Shown piece after piece: positions 25,938 to 34,644 of a DNA stretch of 64,000 nucleotides. Below the pieces are notes generated by a model. It did not search any database. It saw only the letters and a list, made by a program, of their open reading frames with translations, and was not told the DNA's origin. The first letter of the stretch is position 1. Each line of letters begins with the position of its first letter. Both the position numbers and the translations under genes were made by a program. Origin of the DNA: Mucilaginibacter geliditolerans (GTDB lineage: Bacteria; Bacteroidota; Bacteroidia; Sphingobacteriales; Sphingobacteriaceae); assembly GCF_014200495.1 (NCBI RefSeq), contig NZ_JACHBY010000004.1, forward strand, positions 186,001 to 250,000, read 5' to 3'.

Positions 25938-27245
25938 ATGAAAAAGATAACCGCAATTTTTGGAGGATTATTGCTCAGCATTAACCTCATATATGCCCAG
26001 GCTACTATATCGCCTGCGCCGCCACAATCAAAGCCAATTGTATTAACCGGGGCCACTATCCATGTGGGTAACGGGCAGGTAATAAACAATGGCTATATCA
26101 GTTTTGATAAAGGCAAAATAACCGCCATAGGCGAAGGCTCAGCGCCAAATACTGCCGGTGCTGATGTTATTGATGCCAGCGGCAAACAAATTTACCCCGG
26201 CTTTATTTGTCCGGCAACCAACTTGGGTTTGGTTGAGATAGAGGCGGGCGCGAGGGGTACGGTTGACGACTGGGAAACCGGTACGCTTAACCCTAATGTT
26301 CGTTCTATAATCGCTTATAATACAGATTCAAAAGTTATACCAACCGTCCGCTCTAACGGCATCCTGATGGCGCAGATCACACCCGGTGGTGAGTTTATCT
26401 CGGGGCAATCATCCATAGTACAGCTCGATGCCTGGAATTGGGAAGATGCTGCTTATAAAACAGATATGGGCATTCACCTGAACTGGCCGGTTGTACGTTT
26501 CGAAAGCAGAAGGTCAGCTACAGGCGCCCCACAAGAATCACCGGCCGAGAAGGCCCAAAAAGCTATTGATGCCATAGTAGAACTATTTTCCGAGGCTAAA
26601 GCCTATTCGGAAATACCTAAGCCTGCTGTTGCCAATTTAAAGTTGGAAGCCATGAAAGGCTTGTTCAATGGCACAAAAAAACTATTTATTAATGCTGATG
26701 GGGCAAGAGAGATCATCCAGGCAGTGGCGTTTGCCAAAAAGTTCGGTATCTCGGCAGTAATAGTTGGCGGTGGTGAATCTTATTTAGTTACCGATGTATT
26801 AAGGAACAACAATGTACCCGTAATACTAACAGAAACCCAAAGACTGCCCGATTATGATGAGGACGATGTGTACCTGCCCTACAAACTGCCCAAAATGCTG
26901 CAGGATGCAGGCGTATTGTACGGATTAACCGGCACGGGCTTCTGGCGTCAGCGCAACCTACCCTTCGAGGCCGGACAGGCGGTTGGCTACGGCTTAACCA
27001 AAGAACAAGCCCTGAGCATGATCACCCTTAACAATGCCAAAATTTTAGGCATAGATAAAACTGTAGGCACACTGGAAGTTGGTAAGGATGCCACCCTTTT
27101 TATATCAAAAGGCGACGCGCTGGATATGATCGGCTTGGATGTGCAAACAGCCTTTATACAGGGACGTAATATCAATCTTGATAACCTGCATAAGCAATTG
27201 TACCGCAAGTTCAGTGCTAAATATGGGTTGAAGGCGAATTTGTAA
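25938..27245 (+). CDS. Secreted amidohydrolase-like protein lacking metal ligands
   Basis: The 435-residue product has a signal peptide (MKKITAIFGGLLLSINLIYAQ) and the N- and C-terminal beta-sandwich and barrel shape of amidohydrolases (ASGKQIYPGFI near residue 75; ALSMITLNNAKILGIDKTVG near 355). The metal motif after PGF is ICPATNLGL instead of DxHxH, and the usual Asp of the last strand is absent. It is therefore probably not a catalyst on its own. It lies 17 bases after the tandem amidohydrolase, which suggests an operon and perhaps a heteromeric complex. A terminator hairpin follows at 27257. Confidence 0.85.
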   Translation: MKKITAIFGGLLLSINLIYAQATISPAPPQSKPIVLTGATIHVGNGQVINNGYISFDKGKITAIGEGSAPNTAGADVIDASGKQIYPGFICPATNLGLVEIEAGARGTVDDWETGTLNPNVRSIIAYNTDSKVIPTVRSNGILMAQITPGGEFISGQSSIVQLDAWNWEDAAYKTDMGIHLNWPVVRFESRRSATGAPQESPAEKAQKAIDAIVELFSEAKAYSEIPKPAVANLKLEAMKGLFNGTKKLFINADGAREIIQAVAFAKKFGISAVIVGGGESYLVTDVLRNNNVPVILTETQRLPDYDEDDVYLPYKLPKMLQDAGVLYGLTGTGFWRQRNLPFEAGQAVGYGLTKEQALSMITLNNAKILGIDKTVGTLEVGKDATLFISKGDALDMIGLDVQTAFIQGRNINLDNLHKQLYRKFSAKYGLKANL

Positions 27246-27256
27246 TTGATGCATTT

Positions 27257-27296
27257 ATAGCGATGGGTTTGAAACCCATCGCTATGGTGTTTTTTA
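27257..27296 (+). terminator. Palindrome and terminator after the amidohydrolase operon
   Basis: ATAGCGATGGGTTT, one G, then AAACCCATCGCTAT form a perfect 14-bp stem (27257-27285), followed by GGTGTTTTTT. It fits an intrinsic terminator. A second copy of half of this palindrome (GGGTTTCAAACCCATCGCTA) occurs at 44909-44928, so it is also a dispersed word. Confidence 0.7.
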
Positions 27297-27308
27297 TAGC
27301 TTCACACC

Positions 27309-27400
27309 GTCATGCCGAACTTGTTTCGGCATCCCACCAGACATACGATTTGCTTGATGCACACCTAGCATGTGAGGTGCTGAAACAAGTTCAGCATGAC
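27309..27400. repeat. GTCAT hairpin, CTGAACTTGTTTCAG family, copy 2
   Basis: The left arm GTCATGCCGAACTTGTTTCG pairs with a right arm ending GAAACAAGTTCAGCATGAC, with compensating and simple differences. The ends are the same as in copies at 4431 and 38840, but the loop differs (ATACGATTTGCTTGATGC). It lies between the convergent amidohydrolase and anmK genes. Confidence 0.78.
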
Positions 27401-27480
27401 TGTAATATTTAAATGAATCCTACATCTTTCTGGCTTCAGTCTATGACTAAACGCCTCGGATAAAGAAAGTTTGCAACTTT

Positions 27481-28671
27481 CTACCCCGCGAAACTAAATT
27501 TCCCCATCAGCACCGCCGGGTTATCACCAATCTTTATCGGTTCACCGCACAGGGCCTCATTGCCCAATAAGGCGAACAATATTGCCTCTTTAGCATCCGG
27601 ATCAATCCCCAATGCCGCGGTATCATGTATTTCAACATCCGGCAATGCCCGCATCAAACTATCCATCACGTAAATATTCCTCGCCCCTCCGCCGCTGGCA
27701 AATAGTTTAATATCCGCAGGGAAATTTGCTTTTATAAAATCAGCAATGGTTGTGGCGGTAAAGGCACTCAGCGTACAAACCAGGTCTTCAGCACTGATGA
27801 CCAAAGTGCCCGATCTTTCCTGCGCTGTCTTTACAAAAGCCAGGTTAAACAGTTCCGGTCCGGTGGTTTTGGGTGTGCTTTCCTTAAAGAACGGATGACT
27901 CAATAACTCATTTAATAAAGCCTCATTTACTTTTCCCGAGTAAGCGATCCGTGAATCCTCGTCAAAAGGCTTATCAAAATATTCCCGGCATGCGGCATCT
28001 ATCAGCGTATTGCCGGGACCGATATCGGTACAAACTATTTGGGTATAATCACCATCGCCGGGCAGGTAAGTAAGGTTGGCTATGCCTCCAATGTTCAGCA
28101 ATATTCTGTTCTCTCCGGCTTTGCTGCCCAATAATACATCGCCATACAGAGCTAAGGGCGCGCCCTCGCCACCGGCAGCAATATGTTTTTGCCTGAAATC
28201 ACTAATGGTTAATATGCCTGTTTTTACAGCAATGTGATCACCGTCGCCAATTTGCAGGGTGGCGTTAGGGTAGCCAGTTTGCTTGTGCAATCTTTTAGGG
28301 GCATGGTAAATGGTTTGCCCGTGGCTGGCTATAAAATCAACAGTTTTTGGGTCGATGTCCCAATCTGCCAGCGCTTGTAAAATTAACTCAGCATGATAAG
28401 TGCCGATATAGGCATTCAGCAAACAAACCTTTTCCAGGTCAGCATCCCGGCGGGCAAATACCGCTTTTACTTCCTGTTTAAAAACATCAGTATAAGGTAT
28501 AGTAGTAAAATGCAGCAGGCTGAATTTGGTTTGCAAGCCATTACCGCTAAACCGGCACAGTGCAATATCCAGCCCATCCAGTGATGTACCCGACATTAAG
28601 CCGATGGCTATCTTTTCATCCTTGCGGGCAATATCAATAAGCTTTTGCAGGTTGTGGTTCAGTGGTAGCAT
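27481..28671 (-). CDS. anmK: Anhydro-N-acetylmuramic acid kinase
   Basis: AnmK phosphorylates and opens 1,6-anhydro-MurNAc to MurNAc-6-phosphate in peptidoglycan recycling. The 396-residue product has the family motif IGLMSGTSLDGLDIALC at residues 22-38, the SHGQTIYHAP segment, DIGPGNTLIDAA and SGGGARN, all from the ASKHA kinase fold. Length is near normal. It is divergent from the NagX-like gene at 28861, with 189 bases between. Confidence 0.95.
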   Translation of the reverse strand: MLPLNHNLQKLIDIARKDEKIAIGLMSGTSLDGLDIALCRFSGNGLQTKFSLLHFTTIPYTDVFKQEVKAVFARRDADLEKVCLLNAYIGTYHAELILQALADWDIDPKTVDFIASHGQTIYHAPKRLHKQTGYPNATLQIGDGDHIAVKTGILTISDFRQKHIAAGGEGAPLALYGDVLLGSKAGENRILLNIGGIANLTYLPGDGDYTQIVCTDIGPGNTLIDAACREYFDKPFDEDSRIAYSGKVNEALLNELLSHPFFKESTPKTTGPELFNLAFVKTAQERSGTLVISAEDLVCTLSAFTATTIADFIKANFPADIKLFASGGGARNIYVMDSLMRALPDVEIHDTAALGIDPDAKEAILFALLGNEALCGEPIKIGDNPAVLMGKFSFAG

Positions 28672-28860
28672 AAATCTAAATTACAATAGTACTTATCATT
28701 TAAACAAAGTACAGGCAGAAATCTTTTGCAGCCTGCCTGTATCATTCCTATTACACCTACTACATTTCCACACAACCCTCATTCTAAATGACATAATATT
28801 TGAAGAACAAATTAATAATTATAAATTTATTGGCTCTTAATATATTAAACTAAATAATCC

Positions 28861-30021
28861 ATGACTACTGATCTTAAAGTTAAACAGCCCCGGCTGCTCT
28901 CGCTCGATGTGCTCCGCGGCGGAACAATGGCCGCGATGATACTGGTAAATAATCCCGGCGACTGGGCCCATGTTTACCCGCCGCTCGACCATGCCGAGTG
29001 GAACGGCTGTACCCCAACAGATCTGATATTCCCATTCTTCCTGTTCATGGTAGGCGTGTCTATCGTATTCGCTATGGAAAAACGCCTGACCCAAACAGAG
29101 GATCACGGCAAACTGATATGGCATGCCTTTAAGCGCATGATAACCCTGTTGCTGATTAATTACGGCATCCATTTCTTTTTCTCGTTCCTCGCTGGCGATT
29201 TTAATATCATTGACATCTTACGCAACCTGCGTATCCCGGGCGTATTGCCCCGTATTGCAGTGGTGTATTTTATATGTACCGTCATCTACCTAAAAACAAC
29301 ACCTAAAACAAGGGTGTGGCTGTTTGTAAGCGCGCTTATAGGTTACTTCCTTATCATGACCTGTATACCCGTACCCGGTGTTGGTTACGCTAATCTTAAC
29401 CCTGAAACCAATTTAGGGGCATGGCTGGATCGTTTGGTTTTCGGTACCAACCACTTATGGCGTGAATCACATGTGTGGGATCCGGAAGGGATTTTAGGCA
29501 CCATACCCGCTATAGCAACCGGCTTATTTGGTATAAGGGTAGGAACCTGGTTAAAAAATAAAAATATGGAGGACAGCAAAAAAATAAACTGGATGTTTGT
29601 TTACGGTGTGCTGGCTGTTGTATTAGCACTTTTAGTGGATTTCTTCTTCCCGATCAACAAAAAATTGTGGACAAGCTCGTTTGTGCTGTACACTGGTGGT
29701 TTGGCAACCGTTGCGCTGGCATTGCTATACTGGCTTATTGATATGAACAATTATAAACGCGCCACACCGTTTTTTGTAACCTTCGGTATGAACTCTATTA
29801 CCGCATATATATTAGCTGATATTGTTCCCGGCCTATTGGATGCCATACCCGCGCATTATAATGGTAAGCCAACAAACCTGTATGGGCATCTTTACCAAAC
29901 CCTGCTTGTGCCATTCTTTACACCGGTAAACGCCTCGGTTGCGGCGGCCATTGCACTGGTTTTTGTTATCTGGCTTATTTTGTACCCGCTTTACAAGCGT
30001 AATATTATTATAAAAGTATAA
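28861..30021 (+). CDS. NagX-like membrane acyltransferase (COG4299 type)
   Basis: The 386-residue product has about ten hydrophobic helices and the N-terminal signature RLLSLDVLRGGTMAAMILVN, typical of the heparan-alpha-glucosaminide N-acetyltransferase-like group. Conserved elements are the HAEWNGCTPTDLIFPFFLFM segment (residues 42-61), a long LPRIAVVYF helix, and the FGMNSITAYILAD region near the end. It probably moves acetyl groups across the inner membrane to sugars. The divergent partner anmK suggests a link to amino-sugar recycling, but this is an inference from position. Confidence 0.88.
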   Translation: MTTDLKVKQPRLLSLDVLRGGTMAAMILVNNPGDWAHVYPPLDHAEWNGCTPTDLIFPFFLFMVGVSIVFAMEKRLTQTEDHGKLIWHAFKRMITLLLINYGIHFFFSFLAGDFNIIDILRNLRIPGVLPRIAVVYFICTVIYLKTTPKTRVWLFVSALIGYFLIMTCIPVPGVGYANLNPETNLGAWLDRLVFGTNHLWRESHVWDPEGILGTIPAIATGLFGIRVGTWLKNKNMEDSKKINWMFVYGVLAVVLALLVDFFFPINKKLWTSSFVLYTGGLATVALALLYWLIDMNNYKRATPFFVTFGMNSITAYILADIVPGLLDAIPAHYNGKPTNLYGHLYQTLLVPFFTPVNASVAAAIALVFVIWLILYPLYKRNIIIKV

Positions 30022-30125
30022 TTGCTGAGTTTTTGCCGCAGGATGGCTATTATTAGTCGCAATACTTTGTAACTAAGAAATACGTTTTGCATCTTAGCAA
30101 CATATTACCCTACTTAATCTAAAAA

Positions 30126-32993
30126 ATGAATTTTAACAAAAATATATCGGTAGCGGCTTTAGCCTTGTTACTCGCATCAGGTGGCGCTTTTGCCCAGGTT
30201 AAGAAAAAGCCTGTTCCGCATAGCGCCACGCCATCGGCAACAGCAGCCCAGTCAAAAAGCGAGCTTTTACCGGTTGATCACAATGTTCTCATCGGTAAAT
30301 TGCCGAACGGTTTAACCTATTATATCCGCAAAAATACCGAGCCTAAAAACCGCGCTGTATTATATTTAGTAAGCAAAGCCGGATCTGTTTTGGAAACAGA
30401 CGCGCAACAAGGTCTTGCTCACTTTACCGAGCATATGGCCTTTGATGGTACGCGCGATTTCCCAAAAAACCAACTGGTGGATTACCTGCAAAAATCAGGT
30501 GTGAAATTTGGCGCTGATCTGAATGCCTCAACCAGTTTTGATGAAACTGTTTACCAACTGCCAATACCTACTGATACCGTAAGCGTATTTGAAAAAGGCT
30601 TTACTATATTGGCTAACTGGGCAGGCTACGTAACTTTTGATCCTGCTGAAATGGATAAGGAACGCGGTATAGTATTGGAAGAAGCCCGCCTGCGCGGTAA
30701 AAATGCACAGGAACGTTTACAGAAACAGGTTTTCCCGGTATTGCTGAATAACTCCAGGTATGCCGAACGTATACCTATTGGTAAAGAAGATATTATTAAA
30801 AACGCAAGCGTTGCCACCATAAAAGAGTTTTATCATGACTGGTACCGCCCCGATCTGCAAGCGGTTATAGCCGTTGGTGATTTTGATCCGCAGCGTGTAC
30901 TTGCATTAATAAAAAGCAATTTTTCGGCATTAACCAACCCAACACCTGAGAAACCGCGTACCCAATATTCCGACCCGCAAGGCGTAGGTACTTCGGTAGT
31001 TACCGCAACCGACGCTGAGTTTCCTTATACTTTAGCCGAAATTGTAGTAAAACACCCTGAAACTAAAATAAGAACTACTACCGATTACCTGCAAAGCGTA
31101 AGAATAGGTTTGTTTAACCAAATGCTGAATGCGCGTTTGGGCGAGCTAACACAAAAACCTAATCCGCCATTCCTTTTCGGGCAGGCATCATATGGCAGCT
31201 TTTTGGGCAAGCAGGATGCTTTTACTTCTATAGCAGTAGCAAAATCAGCGGATGACCTTCAGGGCGCCGTAAAAGCCGTAGTTGCCGAAACAGAGCGTGC
31301 ACGTAAATTTGGTTTTACAACAACCGAACTGGAACGCGCCAAGCAAAATGCATTAATACAGCTTCAAAACGCCTATAAAGAAAAAGATAAAACAACATCT
31401 TCAAGTTTTGTAAATGAGTATGTTGAACACTTTTTAAATAACCAGGCGATACCGGGTATTGATTTCGAGTACGAATTTTATGTAAATAACATAGGTAAAA
31501 TTACCCTGGCCGAAATGAATGCCCTGGCCGGTAAATTCATCAGCGACCAAAACCGTGTGGTTGTAGTGCAGGCTCCCGATAAGGAAAAAGCAAAACTGCC
31601 TGATGATAAAACCTTATTAAGCTGGATAAGCACAGCAGGTAACGGCGTAACCCCTTATGTTGATAATGTAAGCACCGAGCCATTACTGGCCAGGAATGAT
31701 ATACCGCGTGGCAGTACTATTGTGAACGTTAAAAAAGATGATTCACTCCAGGTGGCAACTTTTACCCTGTCGAACGGTGTGAAGATCATACTTAAACCAA
31801 CTGATTTTAAAAACGACCAGATACTGATCAGCGGCTATAGTTTTGGTGGTACATCATTGGCAAGCGATGCCGATTTCCCTTCAGCAAATTTTGCAGCGGG
31901 TATAATTGGCAGTAGTGGCGTGGGTAATATTAACCAGATCAAGCTGGATAAGCTGTTGAGCGGTAAAAACATTACCATGTCGCCTTATATCAGCGAAACT
32001 ACCCAGGGTATATCGGGCAGTTCAACCCCGCAGGACCTGGAAACAGCCCTGCAATTACTGTATCTGTATTTTACCCAGCCGCGCAAGGATCCTGACATCT
32101 GGCAATCAAACATCACCCAGGCAAAAGCATTTTTAGCTAATCGCAACCTCGACCCTACAAACGTTTACAAGGATACCGTGGCAGCAGTGCTGAACAACTA
32201 TAACTTTCGTAACCTGGTAACAACAAACGCCCAGCTTGATGCTGCAAGTTTGGATAAGGCCTACGACTTTTATAAAGCCCGTTTTGCCGATGCCAGCGGC
32301 TTTACCTTTACGCTGGTTGGTAATTTTAGCATTGATGATGTAATGCCATTATTGCAAACGTATTTGGGTGGCCTGCCAGCAAACGGGCATGCCGAAACCT
32401 ATAAAAACTTAAATATACACCCACCTGCAGGGCAGATCACCAGAACTGTTTATAAAGGTATTGGCGATAAAAGTACCGTTCAGCTGGTTTTCAGCGGCGA
32501 CTATGATTACAGTGAGGTCAACAATGTACAGGTAGACGCATTGGAGTCGATATTGCAAATTAAGCTTACCGAGCGCTTGCGTGAGCAGGAAAGCGGCGTT
32601 TATTCACCGGGCGTACGTGCCGATTATTTGAAATTGCCAAACGGCAGGTATACCATCAGTATATACTTTGGATGCGCTCCAACTAATGTTGATAAACTAA
32701 CTGCGGATGCGCTTGACGAGGTAAATAAGATAAAACAGAACGGTGCCAGCGCGACCGATATTCAAAAGTTTGTTGCCGAGGATATCCGCTCAACGGAGAT
32801 ACAATTAAGGCAGAACTTTTTCTGGGCAGGATATCTGGCAGGCGGCAACCAAAACCAGGAAAACCCGCACAGGATATTGAACCACCTTAAAGATCTTAAC
32901 TCGGTAACCGTACAAAGCACTAAGGATGCTGCCAATAAATACATGAGCGGCACCAACCTTATCAAGCTGATACTGATGCCTGAGAAAAAATAA
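30126..32993 (+). CDS. Secreted M16 family zinc metallopeptidase
   Basis: The 955-residue product has a signal peptide ending at about AFAQ (residue 24), then two M16 units. The first has the inverted zinc motif HFTEHMAFDG (HxxEH) near residue 100 and the third ligand Glu in GIVLEEARLRGKN about 75 residues later. The second unit (from about 540) has the fold but no HxxEH, as usual for these clam-shell proteases. It degrades peptides in the periplasm or at the surface. It is single-gene, ended by a strong terminator at 33012-33049. Confidence 0.94.
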   Translation: MNFNKNISVAALALLLASGGAFAQVKKKPVPHSATPSATAAQSKSELLPVDHNVLIGKLPNGLTYYIRKNTEPKNRAVLYLVSKAGSVLETDAQQGLAHFTEHMAFDGTRDFPKNQLVDYLQKSGVKFGADLNASTSFDETVYQLPIPTDTVSVFEKGFTILANWAGYVTFDPAEMDKERGIVLEEARLRGKNAQERLQKQVFPVLLNNSRYAERIPIGKEDIIKNASVATIKEFYHDWYRPDLQAVIAVGDFDPQRVLALIKSNFSALTNPTPEKPRTQYSDPQGVGTSVVTATDAEFPYTLAEIVVKHPETKIRTTTDYLQSVRIGLFNQMLNARLGELTQKPNPPFLFGQASYGSFLGKQDAFTSIAVAKSADDLQGAVKAVVAETERARKFGFTTTELERAKQNALIQLQNAYKEKDKTTSSSFVNEYVEHFLNNQAIPGIDFEYEFYVNNIGKITLAEMNALAGKFISDQNRVVVVQAPDKEKAKLPDDKTLLSWISTAGNGVTPYVDNVSTEPLLARNDIPRGSTIVNVKKDDSLQVATFTLSNGVKIILKPTDFKNDQILISGYSFGGTSLASDADFPSANFAAGIIGSSGVGNINQIKLDKLLSGKNITMSPYISETTQGISGSSTPQDLETALQLLYLYFTQPRKDPDIWQSNITQAKAFLANRNLDPTNVYKDTVAAVLNNYNFRNLVTTNAQLDAASLDKAYDFYKARFADASGFTFTLVGNFSIDDVMPLLQTYLGGLPANGHAETYKNLNIHPPAGQITRTVYKGIGDKSTVQLVFSGDYDYSEVNNVQVDALESILQIKLTERLREQESGVYSPGVRADYLKLPNGRYTISIYFGCAPTNVDKLTADALDEVNKIKQNGASATDIQKFVAEDIRSTEIQLRQNFFWAGYLAGGNQNQENPHRILNHLKDLNSVTVQSTKDAANKYMSGTNLIKLILMPEKK

Positions 32994-33011
32994 ATCATTA
33001 AAAATAGAAAT

Positions 33012-33049
33012 AAAAAGCGCCATTGCCTGATCAGGTAATGGCGCTTTTT
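33012..33049. terminator. Strong intrinsic terminator after the M16 peptidase
   Basis: AAAAAGCGCCATTGCCTGA can pair with TCAGGTAATGGCGCTTTTT over 16 or more bp with one bulge, with A and T runs outside the stem on both sides. It may work in both directions. Confidence 0.85.
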
Positions 33050-33089
33050 ATTTAGCAAGAACCGGGTTTTAAAGGCTATTCGGGTGCAA

Positions 33090-33097
33090 TACTTTTG
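33090..33097 (+). promoter_or_regulatory. Bacteroidota-type -7 box upstream of the flavin reductase-like gene
   Basis: TACTTTTG matches TAnnTTTG and lies 22 bases before the ATG at 33120. It supports this start over the longer frame that begins at 33084. No clear -33 element is seen. Confidence 0.45.
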
Positions 33098-33119
33098 TTT
33101 CATAACAAATAAAAATATC

Positions 33120-33800
33120 ATGCATATTCAAAGTAATCCATCCATTTTATATTTCGGCACACCCGTAGTGCTCATCAGCACCAAAAACGAAAACGATTCA
33201 GATAACCTCGCGCCCATGTCGTCCATTTTCTGGCTGGGTTGGCGATGTATGATTGGGCTGGCGGCAAGCTCCAAAACAACACAAAACCTAATGCGCAATA
33301 AACAATGTGTACTGAATTTGCCATCGGTTAACCAGGCAGGAGCTGTAAACCTTTTAGCCAAAACTACCGGTTCAAACCCGGTACCAGCAGCGAAAATATT
33401 GAAAGGTTACCGCCATGTTGCTGAGAAATTCGCTATAGCGGGCTTAACCAAGCAGCAGTCGCATACTGTTAGTCCGCCACGGGTGCAGGAATGCCCTGTT
33501 CAAATGGAAGCCGTTGTTGAGGCCGTACATGGCTTGGCCGAAGGCGATGCAGACCAGCGCGGGCGCATAGTAATATTTGAACTGCTCGTAAAAAAGGTTT
33601 ACCTGGAGCGGTCTATCCTGATGGAGGGCAACAATAATCAGGTTGATCCCGACAAATGGAAACCACTCATCATGAGTTTTCAGCAGTTCTATAGCTTGGG
33701 CGATAAGGTTCACCAATCAACCCTGGCTGAGATTCCGGAGCGCATGTACAATTCACCTGATTGGGAGAAAGCACTTAATGCGGAGTATTCCGCCATATAA
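33120..33800 (+). CDS. Flavin reductase-like (flavoredoxin) family protein
   Basis: The 226-residue product, from the ATG at 33120 (MHIQSNPSILYFGTPVVLIS), has the split-barrel FMN-binding fold: STKNENDSDNLAPMSSIFWLG, a TTQNLMRNKQCVLNLPS segment and the middle EC-containing strand PPRVQECPVQMEAVVEAVH. These bind FMN and reduce or sense flavin. No partner oxygenase gene is nearby, so its role is open. It is flanked by a terminator upstream and a palindromic element downstream. Confidence 0.85.
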   Translation: MHIQSNPSILYFGTPVVLISTKNENDSDNLAPMSSIFWLGWRCMIGLAASSKTTQNLMRNKQCVLNLPSVNQAGAVNLLAKTTGSNPVPAAKILKGYRHVAEKFAIAGLTKQQSHTVSPPRVQECPVQMEAVVEAVHGLAEGDADQRGRIVIFELLVKKVYLERSILMEGNNNQVDPDKWKPLIMSFQQFYSLGDKVHQSTLAEIPERMYNSPDWEKALNAEYSAI

Positions 33801-33830
33801 TTACTCCCACGTGTCATTATTATTTCCATG

Positions 33831-33927
33831 CGTCATTGCGAGGGACGAAGCAATCTCTAAACTATACAGAGCAAACTTGCGAGGGTGACCAGCCTATGTA
33901 GAGATTGCTTCGTCCCTCGCAATGACG
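33831..33927. repeat. GTCATTGC hairpin (family with AACTATACAGAGC loop), copy 2
   Basis: The left arm CGTCATTGCGAGGGACGAAG plus CAATCTCTA (33831-33859) is exactly complementary to the right arm (33899-33927), a 29-bp perfect stem. The loop starts AAACTATACAGAGC as in the copy at 16151. It lies between the convergent flavin reductase-like and lipoprotein genes. Confidence 0.88.
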
Positions 33928-33948
33928 TTCTTTTTAGGCTACGGAATT

Positions 33949-34587
33949 TTACTTCCCTATTAGCTGCGTATTCGAGTGAAATGCAATGTATGAAGCGGTC
34001 GCATCCTTACGCGGTTCATGTATAATTATACCGGTGCAAACATTCCTGTTGTCTATTTCAAAAGCCATCCCCGCGTCGGCATCGTCATAAATAAAATAGA
34101 GCTTGCCACCATCCGTATATTGGGCAGATTTTTTTAGGCTGAACTCTTTCTTCGATTCAATAGTTTGCAGGTGCATGCCGGTGCTCATATAATCCATAGT
34201 CTTAAACCATGGCGATGTGATCCTGATCTGTTTAACCTGGCTGGCCTCATCGGCGGTACCCATCTGTTTTGCGAAAAATATTTGTGTTTCATAGCCCGAT
34301 GTATCATGTTTGGCATACCAGGTTGCCAATGATTTACCCATCGCCGCGTCGCCAGCATCGGGTTTACCCAGTTTGCGGAACACACTATCCGCATTTTCAT
34401 TAATGCTGATGGTGCCGATGCTTTGCCCTGGTAAAATCAATTGCTCCGCAGGCACAGGTTTTTCGCCGGTAGTATCTGTGCTGCTTACTTCAGTTGTGGC
34501 GGTATCTGTGGCCTTTGACTTCGGCCGGTTCTGAACGCACCCGCATATTAAAATTGCTATTGCTGCCAGTAAACAATGTTTAAGCAT
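33949..34587 (-). CDS. Putative lipoprotein of unknown function
   Basis: The 212-residue product has a signal peptide with lipobox ILICGC (Cys near residue 17), so it is probably lipid-anchored. A Thr/Ser/Lys-rich linker (residues 20-45) follows, then a small globular domain of about 160 residues (QSIGTISINENADSVFRKLG and onward). No motif names a function. It is divergent from the helicase gene with 57 bases between. Confidence 0.75.
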   Translation of the reverse strand: MLKHCLLAAIAILICGCVQNRPKSKATDTATTEVSSTDTTGEKPVPAEQLILPGQSIGTISINENADSVFRKLGKPDAGDAAMGKSLATWYAKHDTSGYETQIFFAKQMGTADEASQVKQIRITSPWFKTMDYMSTGMHLQTIESKKEFSLKKSAQYTDGGKLYFIYDDADAGMAFEIDNRNVCTGIIIHEPRKDATASYIAFHSNTQLIGK

Positions 34588-34644
34588 ATCTTTATTTTGT
34601 AATACAAGGTATAACTAAAATACTATTAATTTGTTAGCGCTATA

